In this document: positions 1 through 7,016 of the stretch, one piece after another
Position numbering within the stretch: the stretch's first letter is position 1
Layout of the letters: every line of letters begins with the position of its first letter
Position numbers and translations under genes: made by a program
Notes under the pieces: model-generated
Databases searched by the model: none
What the model saw: only the letters and a program-made list of their open reading frames with translations
Told to the model about the DNA's origin: nothing
Source of the DNA: Bacteroidota bacterium
GTDB taxonomy: Bacteria > Bacteroidota > Bacteroidia > Flavobacteriales > Flavobacteriaceae
Length of the DNA: 9,853 nucleotides
Reading direction: 5' to 3'
Assembly (NCBI GenBank): GCA_947483095.1
Contig: CANKLD010000040.1
Location: forward strand, 1-9,853

Positions 1-314
1 GCAATTCTTGATATGTTGTTTATTTGTTCTAATAATTCGTCTACATTTGGATAATTATTTGAAAATTTACAAAGTTCTAACCAGTAAATTGTTTCTTCAA
101 TTTCTTTAGCTGAAATTTTGAATTTATGAATAAAATCAGCTTTACTTTCCGCATTTTGAGCTTCTCTAATATTTGCGCCAATTGAAGTTCCAGATTTTAA
201 TAATTGATTTGCAACCACAAATTTTTTACTGTCTTGCAAGCTCTCACAATATTTAATAATTTCAAGAGCAAACTTAAACGTTAAGGTTACAATAATATTT
301 TCTCTGTTCTCCAT
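1..314 (-). CDS. Four-helix-bundle protein, S23 ribosomal / 23S rRNA intervening-sequence family (partial, C-terminus beyond window)
   Basis: Reading the minus strand from the ATG at 312-314 gives an open frame of 104 codons that runs off the left edge. It begins MENRENIIVTLTFKFALEII and contains the signature SGTSIGANIREAQNAESKAD at about residues 43-62, followed by FIHKFKISAKEIEETIYWLE. This is the hallmark of the small S23 / four-helix-bundle family (usually about 115-125 residues), so only the last 15 or so residues should be missing. Family members were first noticed inside intervening sequences of 23S rRNA genes, but most in Bacteroidota are stand-alone genes of unknown function. The protein is predicted to be a soluble, all-helical cytosolic protein with no signal peptide. 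It starts 37 bp after the sufB stop on the same strand, so it could be read through from the suf genes. The spacer is a tandem AT-rich repeat. Family assignment is firm; function is unknown. Confidence 0.88.
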   Translation of the reverse strand, partial: MENRENIIVTLTFKFALEIIKYCESLQDSKKFVVANQLLKSGTSIGANIREAQNAESKADFIHKFKISAKEIEETIYWLELCKFSNNYPNVDELLEQINNISRI

Positions 315-318
315 TTAC

Positions 319-348
319 AAATTTTCAAATTAAAAAATTTTCAAATTA
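319..348. repeat. Tandem AT-rich direct repeat (2 x 14 nt, 16-nt period) between sufB and the four-helix-bundle gene
   Basis: The 14-mer AAATTTTCAAATTA occurs identically at 319-332 and 335-348, separated by two A residues. On the minus strand, in gene orientation, the unit reads TAATTTGAAAATTT and the second copy ends five bases before the ATG. The unit is itself an imperfect inverted repeat (AATTT, TC, AAATT). No clean TAnnTTTG promoter is present, so these repeats fill the whole leader of the S23-type gene. I infer that they travel with such genes, but this window alone cannot show it. Confidence 0.75.
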
Positions 349-351
349 TCC

Positions 352-1800
352 TTACCCTACCGAACCTTCCAAACTAATTTCTAACAACTTCTGCGCTTCA
401 ACGGCAAATTCCATTGGCAACTTATTAAGAACTTCCTTACTGAACCCATTCACGATTAATGCGATGGCTTTTTCAGTTGGAATACCGCGTTGGTTGCAGT
501 AAAAAACTTGGTCTTCGCCTATTTTACTCGTTGTCGCTTCGTGTTCTATTTTGGCAGAGGTGTTTTTACTTTCGATGTACGGAAAGGTGTGTGCGCCACA
601 ATTGTTTCCCATTAATAACGAATCACATTGTGAGAAATTTCTAGCATTTTCCGCTCCTTGGCCAATTTTTACCAAACCTCTGTAACTATTTTGTGATTTT
701 CCTGCTGAAATTCCTTTGGAAATAATGGTCGATTTGGTGTTTTTACCAATATGAATCATTTTCGTTCCCGTATCGGCTTGTTGAAAATTATTAGTCACGG
801 CAATCGAATAAAACTCGCCAACGGAATTGTCTCCTTTTAAAACAACCGAAGGATATTTCCAGGTGATTGCTGATCCTGTTTCAACTTGTGTCCAAGAAAT
901 TTTTGCGTTTTTCTCACAAATCCCTCTTTTGGTAACAAAATTGAATACCCCTCCAACTCCTTCTTTGTTTCCTGGATACCAGTTTTGAACGGTGGAATAT
1001 TTTATTTCGGCATCTTCCATTGCTATTAATTCTACAACAGCCGCGTGCAATTGATTTTCATCACGACTTGGCGCGGTACAGCCTTCAAGATACGAAACAT
1101 AACTTCCTTCGTCTGCTATTAACAATGTTCTTTCAAATTGTCCCGTTCCTGCTTGATTGATACGGAAATAGGTTGAAAGTTCCATTGGGCAACGAACGCC
1201 TTTTGGAATATAACAAAACGAACCATCTGAGAAAACAGCCGAATTTAAAGCCGCATAAAAGTTATCTTTTTGAGGAACAACCGTTCCAAGATATTTACGA
1301 ACTAATTCTGGATATTCCTTAATTGCTTCTGAAATACTCATGAAAATGATTCCTTTTTCTCCCAATGTTTTCTTGAATGTTGTCGCCACCGAAACGGAAT
1401 CAACTACAATATCCATCGCCACATTGTTCATCATTTTTTGCTCATCAACGGAAATTCCTAACTTTTTATACATTTCTAAAAGTTCAGGATCTACATCGTC
1501 TAACGTTTTATTTGGATCTACCGCTTTTGGTGCAGAATAATAGGATATTGCTTGAAAATCAGGTTTAGTATAATGCACATTTGCCCATTCGGGTTCAATC
1601 ATTTCTTGCCAAGCGCGAAAAGCTTCAATACGCCAATCGGTCATCCATTGTGGCTCTTCTTTTTTATGAGAAATGGCACGAACAATGTCTTCATTTAATC
1701 CAATTGGAAAAGTCTCCGATTTTAAATCAGTATAAAATCCGTATTCGTATTCTTTCGTTTCGAGTTCAACTCGTAAATGGTCTTCTGTGTATTTTGACAT
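352..1800 (-). CDS. sufB: Fe-S cluster assembly scaffold protein SufB
   Basis: This 482-residue protein matches SufB over its full length (E. coli SufB has 495 residues). SufB is the scaffold subunit of the cytosolic SufBC2D complex, which builds [Fe-S] clusters from sulfur delivered by SufS and its SufE- or SufU-type partner. The N-terminal helical region is followed by a beta-helix core. Key residues are present with a constant offset of 13 from E. coli numbering: Cys241 in LEGCTAPS (E. coli Cys254), Cys392 in [11 protein letters not shown] (Cys405), His420 (His433) and Glu421 (Glu434) in [12 protein letters not shown]. The motif [20 protein letters not shown] lies around residues 195-214. 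No signal peptide is seen. It lies 112 bp downstream of sufA on the same strand. A G/C-rich repeat abuts its ATG, and the leader contains an AGGAG sequence 28-32 nt before the start, too far for a normal ribosome site unless folded. Instead of sufC, the next gene is a four-helix-bundle protein. Confidence 0.97.
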   Translation of the reverse strand: MSKYTEDHLRVELETKEYEYGFYTDLKSETFPIGLNEDIVRAISHKKEEPQWMTDWRIEAFRAWQEMIEPEWANVHYTKPDFQAISYYSAPKAVDPNKTLDDVDPELLEMYKKLGISVDEQKMMNNVAMDIVVDSVSVATTFKKTLGEKGIIFMSISEAIKEYPELVRKYLGTVVPQKDNFYAALNSAVFSDGSFCYIPKGVRCPMELSTYFRINQAGTGQFERTLLIADEGSYVSYLEGCTAPSRDENQLHAAVVELIAMEDAEIKYSTVQNWYPGNKEGVGGVFNFVTKRGICEKNAKISWTQVETGSAITWKYPSVVLKGDNSVGEFYSIAVTNNFQQADTGTKMIHIGKNTKSTIISKGISAGKSQNSYRGLVKIGQGAENARNFSQCDSLLMGNNCGAHTFPYIESKNTSAKIEHEATTSKIGEDQVFYCNQRGIPTEKAIALIVNGFSKEVLNKLPMEFAVEAQKLLEISLEGSVG

Positions 1801-1803
1801 ATT

Positions 1804-1840
1804 AGCCCCCTAATCCCCTATGGGGAACTCCTATTAGGGG
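1804..1840 (-). repeat. G/C-rich hairpin repeat in the sufB leader (left copy of an inverted pair)
   Basis: On the plus strand this reads AGCCCCCTAA followed by TCCCCTATGGGGA. In the sufB transcript CCCCUAAU (1840-1833) can pair with AUUAGGGG (1814-1807), and CCCC (1825-1822) with GGGG (1818-1815) around an AUA loop. A seven-nucleotide bulge, AGGAGUU, sits between the two stems. Only six bases separate the foot of the hairpin from the sufB ATG. The same core, in opposite orientation, lies at 1891-1912 next to the sufA stop codon. Confidence 0.75.
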
Positions 1841-1890
1841 TAAATAGGAATTAATTTATATATTTATAATTATTGACAAGGTTGAGAATT

Positions 1891-1912
1891 ACCCCTTTGG
1901 GGGTTAGGGGGC
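1891..1912 (-). repeat. G/C-rich repeat at the sufA 3' end (right copy of an inverted pair)
   Basis: Read on the minus strand, this begins directly after the sufA TAA and runs GCCCCCTAAC then CCCCAAAGGGGT. Its reverse complement matches the left copy at 1805-1826 at 18 of 22 positions, so the two copies face each other across 64 nt and could form a long stem in a sufA-sufB transcript. Internally CCCC and GGGG around AAA also give a short hairpin. Repeats of this AGCCCCCTAACCCCC type are common between flavobacterial genes as far as I recall. It could be a partial terminator, an RNA-stability element or a mobile REP-like sequence. Confidence 0.75.
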
Positions 1913-2242
1913 TTATAGCGAGAATGATTCCCCACAACCACAAGTTCTACTTGCATTTGGATTATTAAATACAAATCCTTTTCCGTTTAAACCGCCTGAA
2001 AATTCTAAAATGGTCCCTGCTAAATACAAAAACGATTTTTTTTCAACTGCAATTCGAACGTTATTTACCTCAAAAACTTTATCGGTTTCTCCAATTTGTT
2101 TGTCAAATTTTAATTCATAGGACAATCCTGAACAACCGCCACTTTTAACGCCAACACGAACATAATCAACGGCTGCGTCAAAACCATCGTCGTTCATCAT
2201 GTCGACAATTTTTTTACTCGCTGTATCTGAAACTTGTATCAT
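1913..2242 (-). CDS. sufA: A-type iron-sulfur carrier, HesB/IscA/SufA family
   Basis: The 109-residue protein is the usual length for an A-type carrier. These small cytosolic proteins bind iron or an Fe-S cluster and pass clusters from the SUF scaffold to target enzymes. The three invariant cysteines are all present: Cys37 in VKSGGCSGLSYEL and Cys101 and Cys103 in the C-terminal TCGCGESF. The FNNPNA motif just before them is also typical. No signal peptide or membrane segment is seen. It is the first gene of the minus-strand group and sits 112 bp before sufB, so joint transcription is likely. A promoter candidate lies about 68 bp upstream of its start. The name sufA is chosen because of the sufB neighbour; by sequence alone it could equally be called IscA or ErpA. 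Confidence 0.93.
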   Translation of the reverse strand: MIQVSDTASKKIVDMMNDDGFDAAVDYVRVGVKSGGCSGLSYELKFDKQIGETDKVFEVNNVRIAVEKKSFLYLAGTILEFSGGLNGKGFVFNNPNASRTCGCGESFSL

Positions 2243-2309
2243 TTATTGATTTATTTTGAAAATTAAACCCTAGGAAAATTCCTTATTTTGATTTTATCTA
2301 AATAAAGGG

Positions 2310-2341
2310 CAAAGATATTACAATAAAATGTTTTTCTCCAA
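2310..2341 (-). promoter_or_regulatory. Bacteroidota-type promoter candidate for sufA-sufB
   Basis: On the minus strand TATCTTTG (2317-2310) is an exact match to the -7 consensus TAnnTTTG used by the Bacteroidota primary sigma factor. A TTG (2341-2339) lies 21 nt upstream of it, within the spacing seen for the -33 element. Transcription would start near 2303, giving a leader of about 60 nt before the sufA ATG. An imperfect palindrome (AGGAA, AA, TTCCT at 2272-2283) lies inside that leader. Confidence 0.55.
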
Positions 2342-2452
2342 TTACTTCAATACTTTTTAACGAATTATTTAGTATAAAAATAGATTTTCATCGGAATAAA
2401 GCCAATGTTATTTCATAAATTGCAACACAAAATAAATTTAAGTACATAAACC

Positions 2453-3313
2453 ATGAAATTATACCCAATAGAAACTGGGAATTTTAAGTTGGACGGAGGC
2501 GCAATGTTTGGAGTCGTTCCAAAAACCATTTGGAATAAAACCAATCCCGCCGATGGAAACAACCTAATTGATATTGCTACAAGATGTTTGCTAATTGAAG
2601 ATGGAAATCGCTTAATTTTAATTGACACCGGAATGGGCAACAAACAATCGGAGAAATTTTTCAGTTATTATTCACTTTGGGGAACGCATTCTATCGATAA
2701 ATCATTAGCAAAATATGGTTTTCACAGAGGTGATATTACCGATGTTTTTATGACGCACTTGCATTTTGATCATTGTGGGGGAAGTGTAAATTGGAATTCC
2801 GACAAAACGGGGTATGAAATTGCTTTTAAAAACGCAAAATATTGGACCAATGAAAATCATTGGGAATGGGCAACACAACCAAATCCACGTGAAAAAGCGT
2901 CGTTTTTGCACGAGAATATCATCCCTATTCAAGAAAGCGGACAATTGCATTTTATTCAAAAAACAAATGGCGATTTCCTTGAAACAACAGAACTTGGATT
3001 TGGTATTTTCTTTGCCGATGGTCACACCGAAAAACAGATGATTCCGCACATAAAATTCCAAGATAAAACGATTGTTTTCTGCGCTGATTTATTGGCAACA
3101 GCCGGACATATTCCAATTCCTTATGTAATGGGATACGACACAAGACCATTATTAACCATGAATGAAAAGATTAAATTTATGAATGCTGCGGCAGATAATA
3201 ATTATTATTTATTCTTGGAACACGATGCCCACAATGAAATAATTACAGTCGAAAAAACAGAAAAGGGCGTTCGATTAAAAGAAAAATTCACTTGCGATGA
3301 CCTATTAAAATAG
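2453..3313 (+). CDS. MBL-fold (metallo-beta-lactamase superfamily) metal-dependent hydrolase
   Basis: The 286-residue protein shows the full dinuclear-zinc signature of the superfamily: MTHLHFDHCGG with His102, His104, Asp106 and His107, then His191 in FADGHTEKQ, Asp212 in VFCADLLAT and His257 in FLEHDAH. The region LIEDGNRLILIDTGMGNKQS around residues 47-66 is the usual first strand and loop of the fold. No signal peptide is visible, so it is probably cytosolic. Members of this branch include lactonases and other small-molecule esterases, but the metal ligands alone do not reveal the substrate, so lactonase activity should not be assumed. The gene is divergent from sufA and lies 67 bp upstream of the S8 peptidase start, on the same strand but with a separate promoter candidate in between. 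Start chosen: the first ATG, which gives a full-length domain. Confidence 0.92.
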   Translation: MKLYPIETGNFKLDGGAMFGVVPKTIWNKTNPADGNNLIDIATRCLLIEDGNRLILIDTGMGNKQSEKFFSYYSLWGTHSIDKSLAKYGFHRGDITDVFMTHLHFDHCGGSVNWNSDKTGYEIAFKNAKYWTNENHWEWATQPNPREKASFLHENIIPIQESGQLHFIQKTNGDFLETTELGFGIFFADGHTEKQMIPHIKFQDKTIVFCADLLATAGHIPIPYVMGYDTRPLLTMNEKIKFMNAAADNNYYLFLEHDAHNEIITVEKTEKGVRLKEKFTCDDLLK

Positions 3314-3325
3314 TGTTAATCAATA

Positions 3326-3356
3326 TTGTGAAATTGAATATCTTAAAGTATTTTTG
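3326..3356 (+). promoter_or_regulatory. Bacteroidota-type promoter candidate for the S8 peptidase gene
   Basis: TATTTTTG at 3349-3356 matches the -7 consensus TAnnTTTG exactly. A TTG at 3326-3328 lies 20 nt upstream, a good distance for the -33 element. Transcription would start near 3362, leaving a leader of about 20 nt before the ATG at 3381. The upstream in-frame TTG at 3354 overlaps the -7 box, which supports the ATG as the true start. Confidence 0.55.
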
Positions 3357-3380
3357 ATTCGTAATTTTAATAAAAATATC

Positions 3381-5000
3381 ATGAAATTAATCCAATTAAC
3401 CTATTTATCGCTAATTGCCGCATTGACTTTGTCGCTTTCGGCAAATGCGCAATCTGCCGAAAGAGTTGCGGTTGCTAAGAAAGGGGCCTTAACTGAAAAC
3501 GAGCTTAAAAGATGGAGTCATCTTGATTTAGACAAGGACAGTGTCCCTGGAATGAGCGTTGACCAAGTTTATTCTAAATTATTAAAAGGCAAAAAAGGTA
3601 TTCCTGTAATTGTGGGAATTGTAGATTCAGGCGTAGATATTGAGCATGAGGATTTGAAATCGGTGATTTGGACCAATAAAAAAGAAATAGCTGGAAACAG
3701 AATTGATGATGACAAAAATGGTTATATCGATGACATTCACGGTTGGAATTTCTTAGGAAATATTACCAAAGAAAATTTCGAATACGAAAGAATCATCAAC
3801 AATAAAAGTTTAGTTGACCAGGCTACCTATTTAGAAGCAAAAAAAATTAATGATGATAAAATTGAAGAAGCCAATCAAGCGAAAACTCAAATAAAACGAA
3901 CATTGAACGGAACTACAAAAGCGGATGAAACATTGGTGAAATTCCTTGGGAAACCAACCTATACTGCTGAAGATTTAGATGCAATAGATTCTAAGGAGCC
4001 AGAAGTAAATCAAAGTAAAGCTATTATGAAACAAATGCTTTCTTATGGTTTGAGTGTTGCTGATTTGAAAAAAGAACTCCAAAAAGAATTAGAAGGATTT
4101 GAAAAAGTACTTAGTGGCGAAAATTTAAAAAGAAACTATAGAAAAGTTTTAGGCGATAATCCTGATGATATTAAAGATACCAAATATGGTGACAATAATG
4201 TTATGGGACCCGACAAAGAGGAAATTCTTCACGGAACGCACGTTGCTGGTATTGTGGCGCAAGTAAGGAACAACAAAATTGGTGGTGACGGAATTGCGAA
4301 TAACGTTCAAATTCTTACTGTTCGTGCGGTTCCTGATGGTGACGAGTACGATAAAGATATTGCACTAGGAATTCGTTATGCAGTTGATAACGGTGCAAAA
4401 GTGATAAACGGAAGTTTCGGCAAAGCATTTTCTCCTCATAAACAATGGGTTTATGACGCTATTAAATATGCTGAATCTAAAGATGTTTTAATAGTTCACG
4501 CAGCGGGAAATGACGCAAAAGATATTGATACTGAAAATAATTATCCCAACGATTCTGATGATAAAAAAACGGAATTTGCAGACAATATGATTACTGTTGG
4601 TGCCTTAAATTATGAATATGGAACTAATGTCGTTGCCGATTTTTCTAATTACGGAAAATTAAATGTAGATGTATTTGCTCCAGGAGTAAAAATTTATGCT
4701 TCTACTCCTAATAATACTTACCAATTTTTACAAGGAACATCAATGGCTTCTCCTAATGTTGCTGGAGTTGCAGCTTTAATCCGTTCGTATTATCCTGCCT
4801 TATCTGCAAAACAAGTAAAGCATATTTTGATGGATTCTGGAACTGCAATTACTACTAAAGTAACTGTGGGAGGAAATGAAAAAGATTCCCGTCAATTTTC
4901 TGATTTATCAAAATCTGGAAGAATTGTAAATGCCTATAACGCAATGGTAATGGCTGAAAAAATGGCTGAAAAACGAAATTCAAAAAAAGTAAAAGGATAA
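3381..5000 (+). CDS. Exported S8-family (subtilisin-like) serine peptidase
   Basis: With the ATG at 3381 the protein has 539 residues and opens with a clean signal peptide: MKLIQ, a hydrophobic stretch, then a likely cleavage after SANA before Gln. An in-frame TTG nine codons earlier (3354) would add a polar tail in front of the signal peptide and overlaps a promoter box, so I reject it. The catalytic set is complete: Asp82 in VGIVDSGVDIEHEDL, His284 in LHGTHVAGIVA, oxyanion Asn377 in HAAGNDAKD and Ser454 in GTSMASPNVAGVAAL. Asp and His are about 200 residues apart, against 32 in subtilisin. The intervening stretch, roughly residues 125-275, is charged and probably largely helical. The C-terminus is lysine-rich (KRNSKKVKG) with no type IX secretion sorting domain, so a periplasmic or otherwise envelope location is more likely than T9SS export. 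Substrate unknown. A strong hairpin follows the gene. Confidence 0.95.
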   Translation: MKLIQLTYLSLIAALTLSLSANAQSAERVAVAKKGALTENELKRWSHLDLDKDSVPGMSVDQVYSKLLKGKKGIPVIVGIVDSGVDIEHEDLKSVIWTNKKEIAGNRIDDDKNGYIDDIHGWNFLGNITKENFEYERIINNKSLVDQATYLEAKKINDDKIEEANQAKTQIKRTLNGTTKADETLVKFLGKPTYTAEDLDAIDSKEPEVNQSKAIMKQMLSYGLSVADLKKELQKELEGFEKVLSGENLKRNYRKVLGDNPDDIKDTKYGDNNVMGPDKEEILHGTHVAGIVAQVRNNKIGGDGIANNVQILTVRAVPDGDEYDKDIALGIRYAVDNGAKVINGSFGKAFSPHKQWVYDAIKYAESKDVLIVHAAGNDAKDIDTENNYPNDSDDKKTEFADNMITVGALNYEYGTNVVADFSNYGKLNVDVFAPGVKIYASTPNNTYQFLQGTSMASPNVAGVAALIRSYYPALSAKQVKHILMDSGTAITTKVTVGGNEKDSRQFSDLSKSGRIVNAYNAMVMAEKMAEKRNSKKVKG

Positions 5001-5017
5001 TTATTTAAAATTACATT

Positions 5018-5058
5018 AATAAGCTTGTAGAAATTTTATACATTTCGGCAAGCTTATT
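5018..5058 (+). terminator. Stem-loop after the S8 peptidase gene, probable terminator or processing hairpin
   Basis: AATAAGCTTG (5018-5027) and CAAGCTTATT (5049-5058) form a perfect 10-bp stem. Inside it GAAAT (5030-5034) pairs with ATTTC (5042-5046) around a seven-base loop. The sequence TCTATTTT follows, which is T-rich but not a clean T-tract. The hairpin lies 18 bp after the S8 stop and 44 bp before the M1 start, so it may end or attenuate transcription between the two peptidase genes. The stem is A/T-rich, which weakens the terminator call. Confidence 0.5.
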
Positions 5059-5102
5059 TCTATTTTAAAATAGATCTGAATAACTTCAATTTCTAAACAA
5101 TT

Positions 5103-6989
5103 ATGAAAAAACTGTTTGTGCTTTCTCTTATTATTATGAATATTGGGAATGTTATTTCTCAAAATACTAACTATTGGCAACAAAAGGTAGATTACAAAAT
5201 GGAAGTTTCCATCGATGTAAAAACCTATTTATATAACGGAAAACAAGAATTGGTTTACACCAATAATTCAAATGATACCCTAAAAAAAGTATATTATCAT
5301 TTATTCAATAACGCTTTTCAGCCTGGAAGTGAAATGGATATAAGATTGCAAAATATCAAAGATCCTGATGCCAGAATGGTAACCAAAGTTAAAGTGGGTG
5401 ATAAAGAAGTAAAAGAAAGTAGAATTAAAACCTTAATGCCAAATGAAATTGGTTTTTTACATGTTTCTAATTTCAAACAAAATGGAGTTGCCGCTGTTGC
5501 AAAAGAAGTAGAAACTATTCTTGAAGTTACCTTGGCGAAAGCCCTATTACCGGGACAAAAAACAACTTTAACCTTAGATTTTGACGGGCAAGTTCCTATT
5601 CAAATACGTCGTTCGGGTCGAAATAATAAAGAAGGCGTGGAACTTTCGATGGCACAATGGTATCCAAAAATTGCCGAATTTGATTTTGAAGGATGGCACG
5701 CAGATCCTTATATTGCTAGAGAATTTCACGGAGTTTGGGGAAATTTTGATGTAAAAATCACCATTGATAAAGACTATGTTTTAGGGGGTTCCGGTTATTT
5801 GCAAAACAAAAACGAAATGGGTCACGGCTATCAAGATGCTGGAACTAATGTAGTTTATCCAAAGAAAACAAAAGCCTTAACTTGGCATTTTATTGCGCCA
5901 AATGTCCACGATTTTACTTGGGCCGCCGATAAAAATTATCTTCACGATATAGTGCCAATTCCAAATGGAGCAACCTTGCATTTCCTTTACAAAAACAATC
6001 CTAAAATTATTGAAAACTGGAAAAAAGTGCAATCTAAAACAGTTGAATTGATGCAATTTTATAATGCTACCGTTGGGAAATATCCTTATGAACAATATTC
6101 TGTAATTCAAGGTGGCGATGGCGGAATGGAATATGCAATGTGTACTTTAATTTTAGGCGAAGGCACATATGACGGGCTTCTGGGTGTTATTGCGCATGAA
6201 TTGGGGCATTCGTGGTTCCAACACATTCTAGCTTCTAATGAAAGCAAACACGGATGGATGGACGAAGGGTTTACTTCATTTATAGAAGATTTAGGAATGA
6301 ATGAATTGGCTGAAAAGAAATCGGAAAACCCATTTGAAGGAAGCTATAAAAGTTATATAAATATGGCCAACTCTGGCAAGGAGCAACCACAAGGAACTCA
6401 TGCTGATCGATTTGACGAAAATAGAGTTTACAGCATTACCTCCTACAGTAAAGGGGAAGTTTTCTTGGCACAACTTCAATACCTCATCGGAAAAGAAAAT
6501 TTATATAAAACATTGAAGCGTTATTATTCCGAATTCAAGTTCAAACATCCTACCCCAAACGATATCAAAAGAACAGCAGAACGAGTTTCGGGGGCAGAAT
6601 TGGATTGGTATTTAACCGATTGGACGCTGACTACAAATACCATTGATTACGGTATAAAATCGGTAAATGAAGAGGGTGGTGCTACAATAGTAAATCTGGA
6701 AAGAATTGGTAGAATGCCAATGCCAATTGATCTTGAGGTAGAATATTTAGATGGATCGAAAGAATTATTTTATGTGCCTTTGCGAATGATGAGTTATGTA
6801 AAAGACAATCCATCCCGAAGCGACGGTACAGAGTTGAAAAGAACGATTTTAAACGATTGGACTTGGGGAAATCCAAACTATCAATTTAAAATTGTAGCTG
6901 CTAAAAACAGTATAAAAAGAATCACAATTGATCCGAGCGGTTTTATGGCCGATGTGAAAAAAGACAACAATGGATACGAATTGAAATAA
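5103..6989 (+). CDS. Exported M1-family zinc metallopeptidase (aminopeptidase N-like)
   Basis: The 628-residue protein begins with a signal peptide (MKK, a hydrophobic core, and a likely cut near VISQ-N). A beta-sandwich N-terminal domain is followed by the M1 catalytic domain: the substrate-binding GGMEYA (residues 341-346, equivalent to GAMEN), zinc ligands His365 and His369 in the HELGHSW motif, the general base Glu366, and the third ligand Glu388 in WMDEGFTSF, exactly 18 residues after His369. Tyr448 in SYSKGEVF fits the conserved tyrosine that stabilises the transition state. M1 enzymes remove N-terminal residues from peptides; the exact specificity is not readable here. The protein lacks the large C-terminal helical domain of E. 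coli PepN (870 residues), as is normal for this shorter bacterial group, and no sorting domain is seen. It follows the S8 peptidase by 102 bp with a hairpin in between; both are predicted envelope or secreted peptidases. Confidence 0.95.
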   Translation: MKKLFVLSLIIMNIGNVISQNTNYWQQKVDYKMEVSIDVKTYLYNGKQELVYTNNSNDTLKKVYYHLFNNAFQPGSEMDIRLQNIKDPDARMVTKVKVGDKEVKESRIKTLMPNEIGFLHVSNFKQNGVAAVAKEVETILEVTLAKALLPGQKTTLTLDFDGQVPIQIRRSGRNNKEGVELSMAQWYPKIAEFDFEGWHADPYIAREFHGVWGNFDVKITIDKDYVLGGSGYLQNKNEMGHGYQDAGTNVVYPKKTKALTWHFIAPNVHDFTWAADKNYLHDIVPIPNGATLHFLYKNNPKIIENWKKVQSKTVELMQFYNATVGKYPYEQYSVIQGGDGGMEYAMCTLILGEGTYDGLLGVIAHELGHSWFQHILASNESKHGWMDEGFTSFIEDLGMNELAEKKSENPFEGSYKSYINMANSGKEQPQGTHADRFDENRVYSITSYSKGEVFLAQLQYLIGKENLYKTLKRYYSEFKFKHPTPNDIKRTAERVSGAELDWYLTDWTLTTNTIDYGIKSVNEEGGATIVNLERIGRMPMPIDLEVEYLDGSKELFYVPLRMMSYVKDNPSRSDGTELKRTILNDWTWGNPNYQFKIVAAKNSIKRITIDPSGFMADVKKDNNGYELK

Positions 6990-7016
6990 TAATATTTCTA
7001 TTTGTTTTGCATTTTA

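Noticed and set aside
1340..1805. Several plus-strand open frames across the sufB gene
   Set aside because: They are antisense shadows of the well-conserved sufB coding sequence, with no family resemblance or start signals.
2272..2283. AGGAA-AA-TTCCT palindrome as a defined operator
   Set aside because: A five-base arm in AT-rich DNA is expected by chance and matches no regulator site I can name.
2453..3313. Quorum-quenching lactonase assignment for the MBL-fold protein
   Set aside because: The metal ligands fit many superfamily members; nothing in the sequence or neighbours shows a lactone substrate.
3354..3380. Nine-residue N-terminal extension of the S8 peptidase from a TTG start
   Set aside because: It places a polar tail before an otherwise standard signal peptide and the TTG overlaps a perfect -7 promoter box.
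6808..6835. TCCCGAAGC inside the M1 peptidase gene as another copy of the recJ palindrome
   Set aside because: Only one arm is present, there is no matching inverted arm, and the surrounding protein shows no obvious extra segment.
2453..6989. MBL hydrolase, S8 peptidase and M1 peptidase as a new defence or toxin system
   Set aside because: All three resemble common housekeeping or envelope proteins, have separate promoter or hairpin signals between them, and no partner or immunity gene is present.
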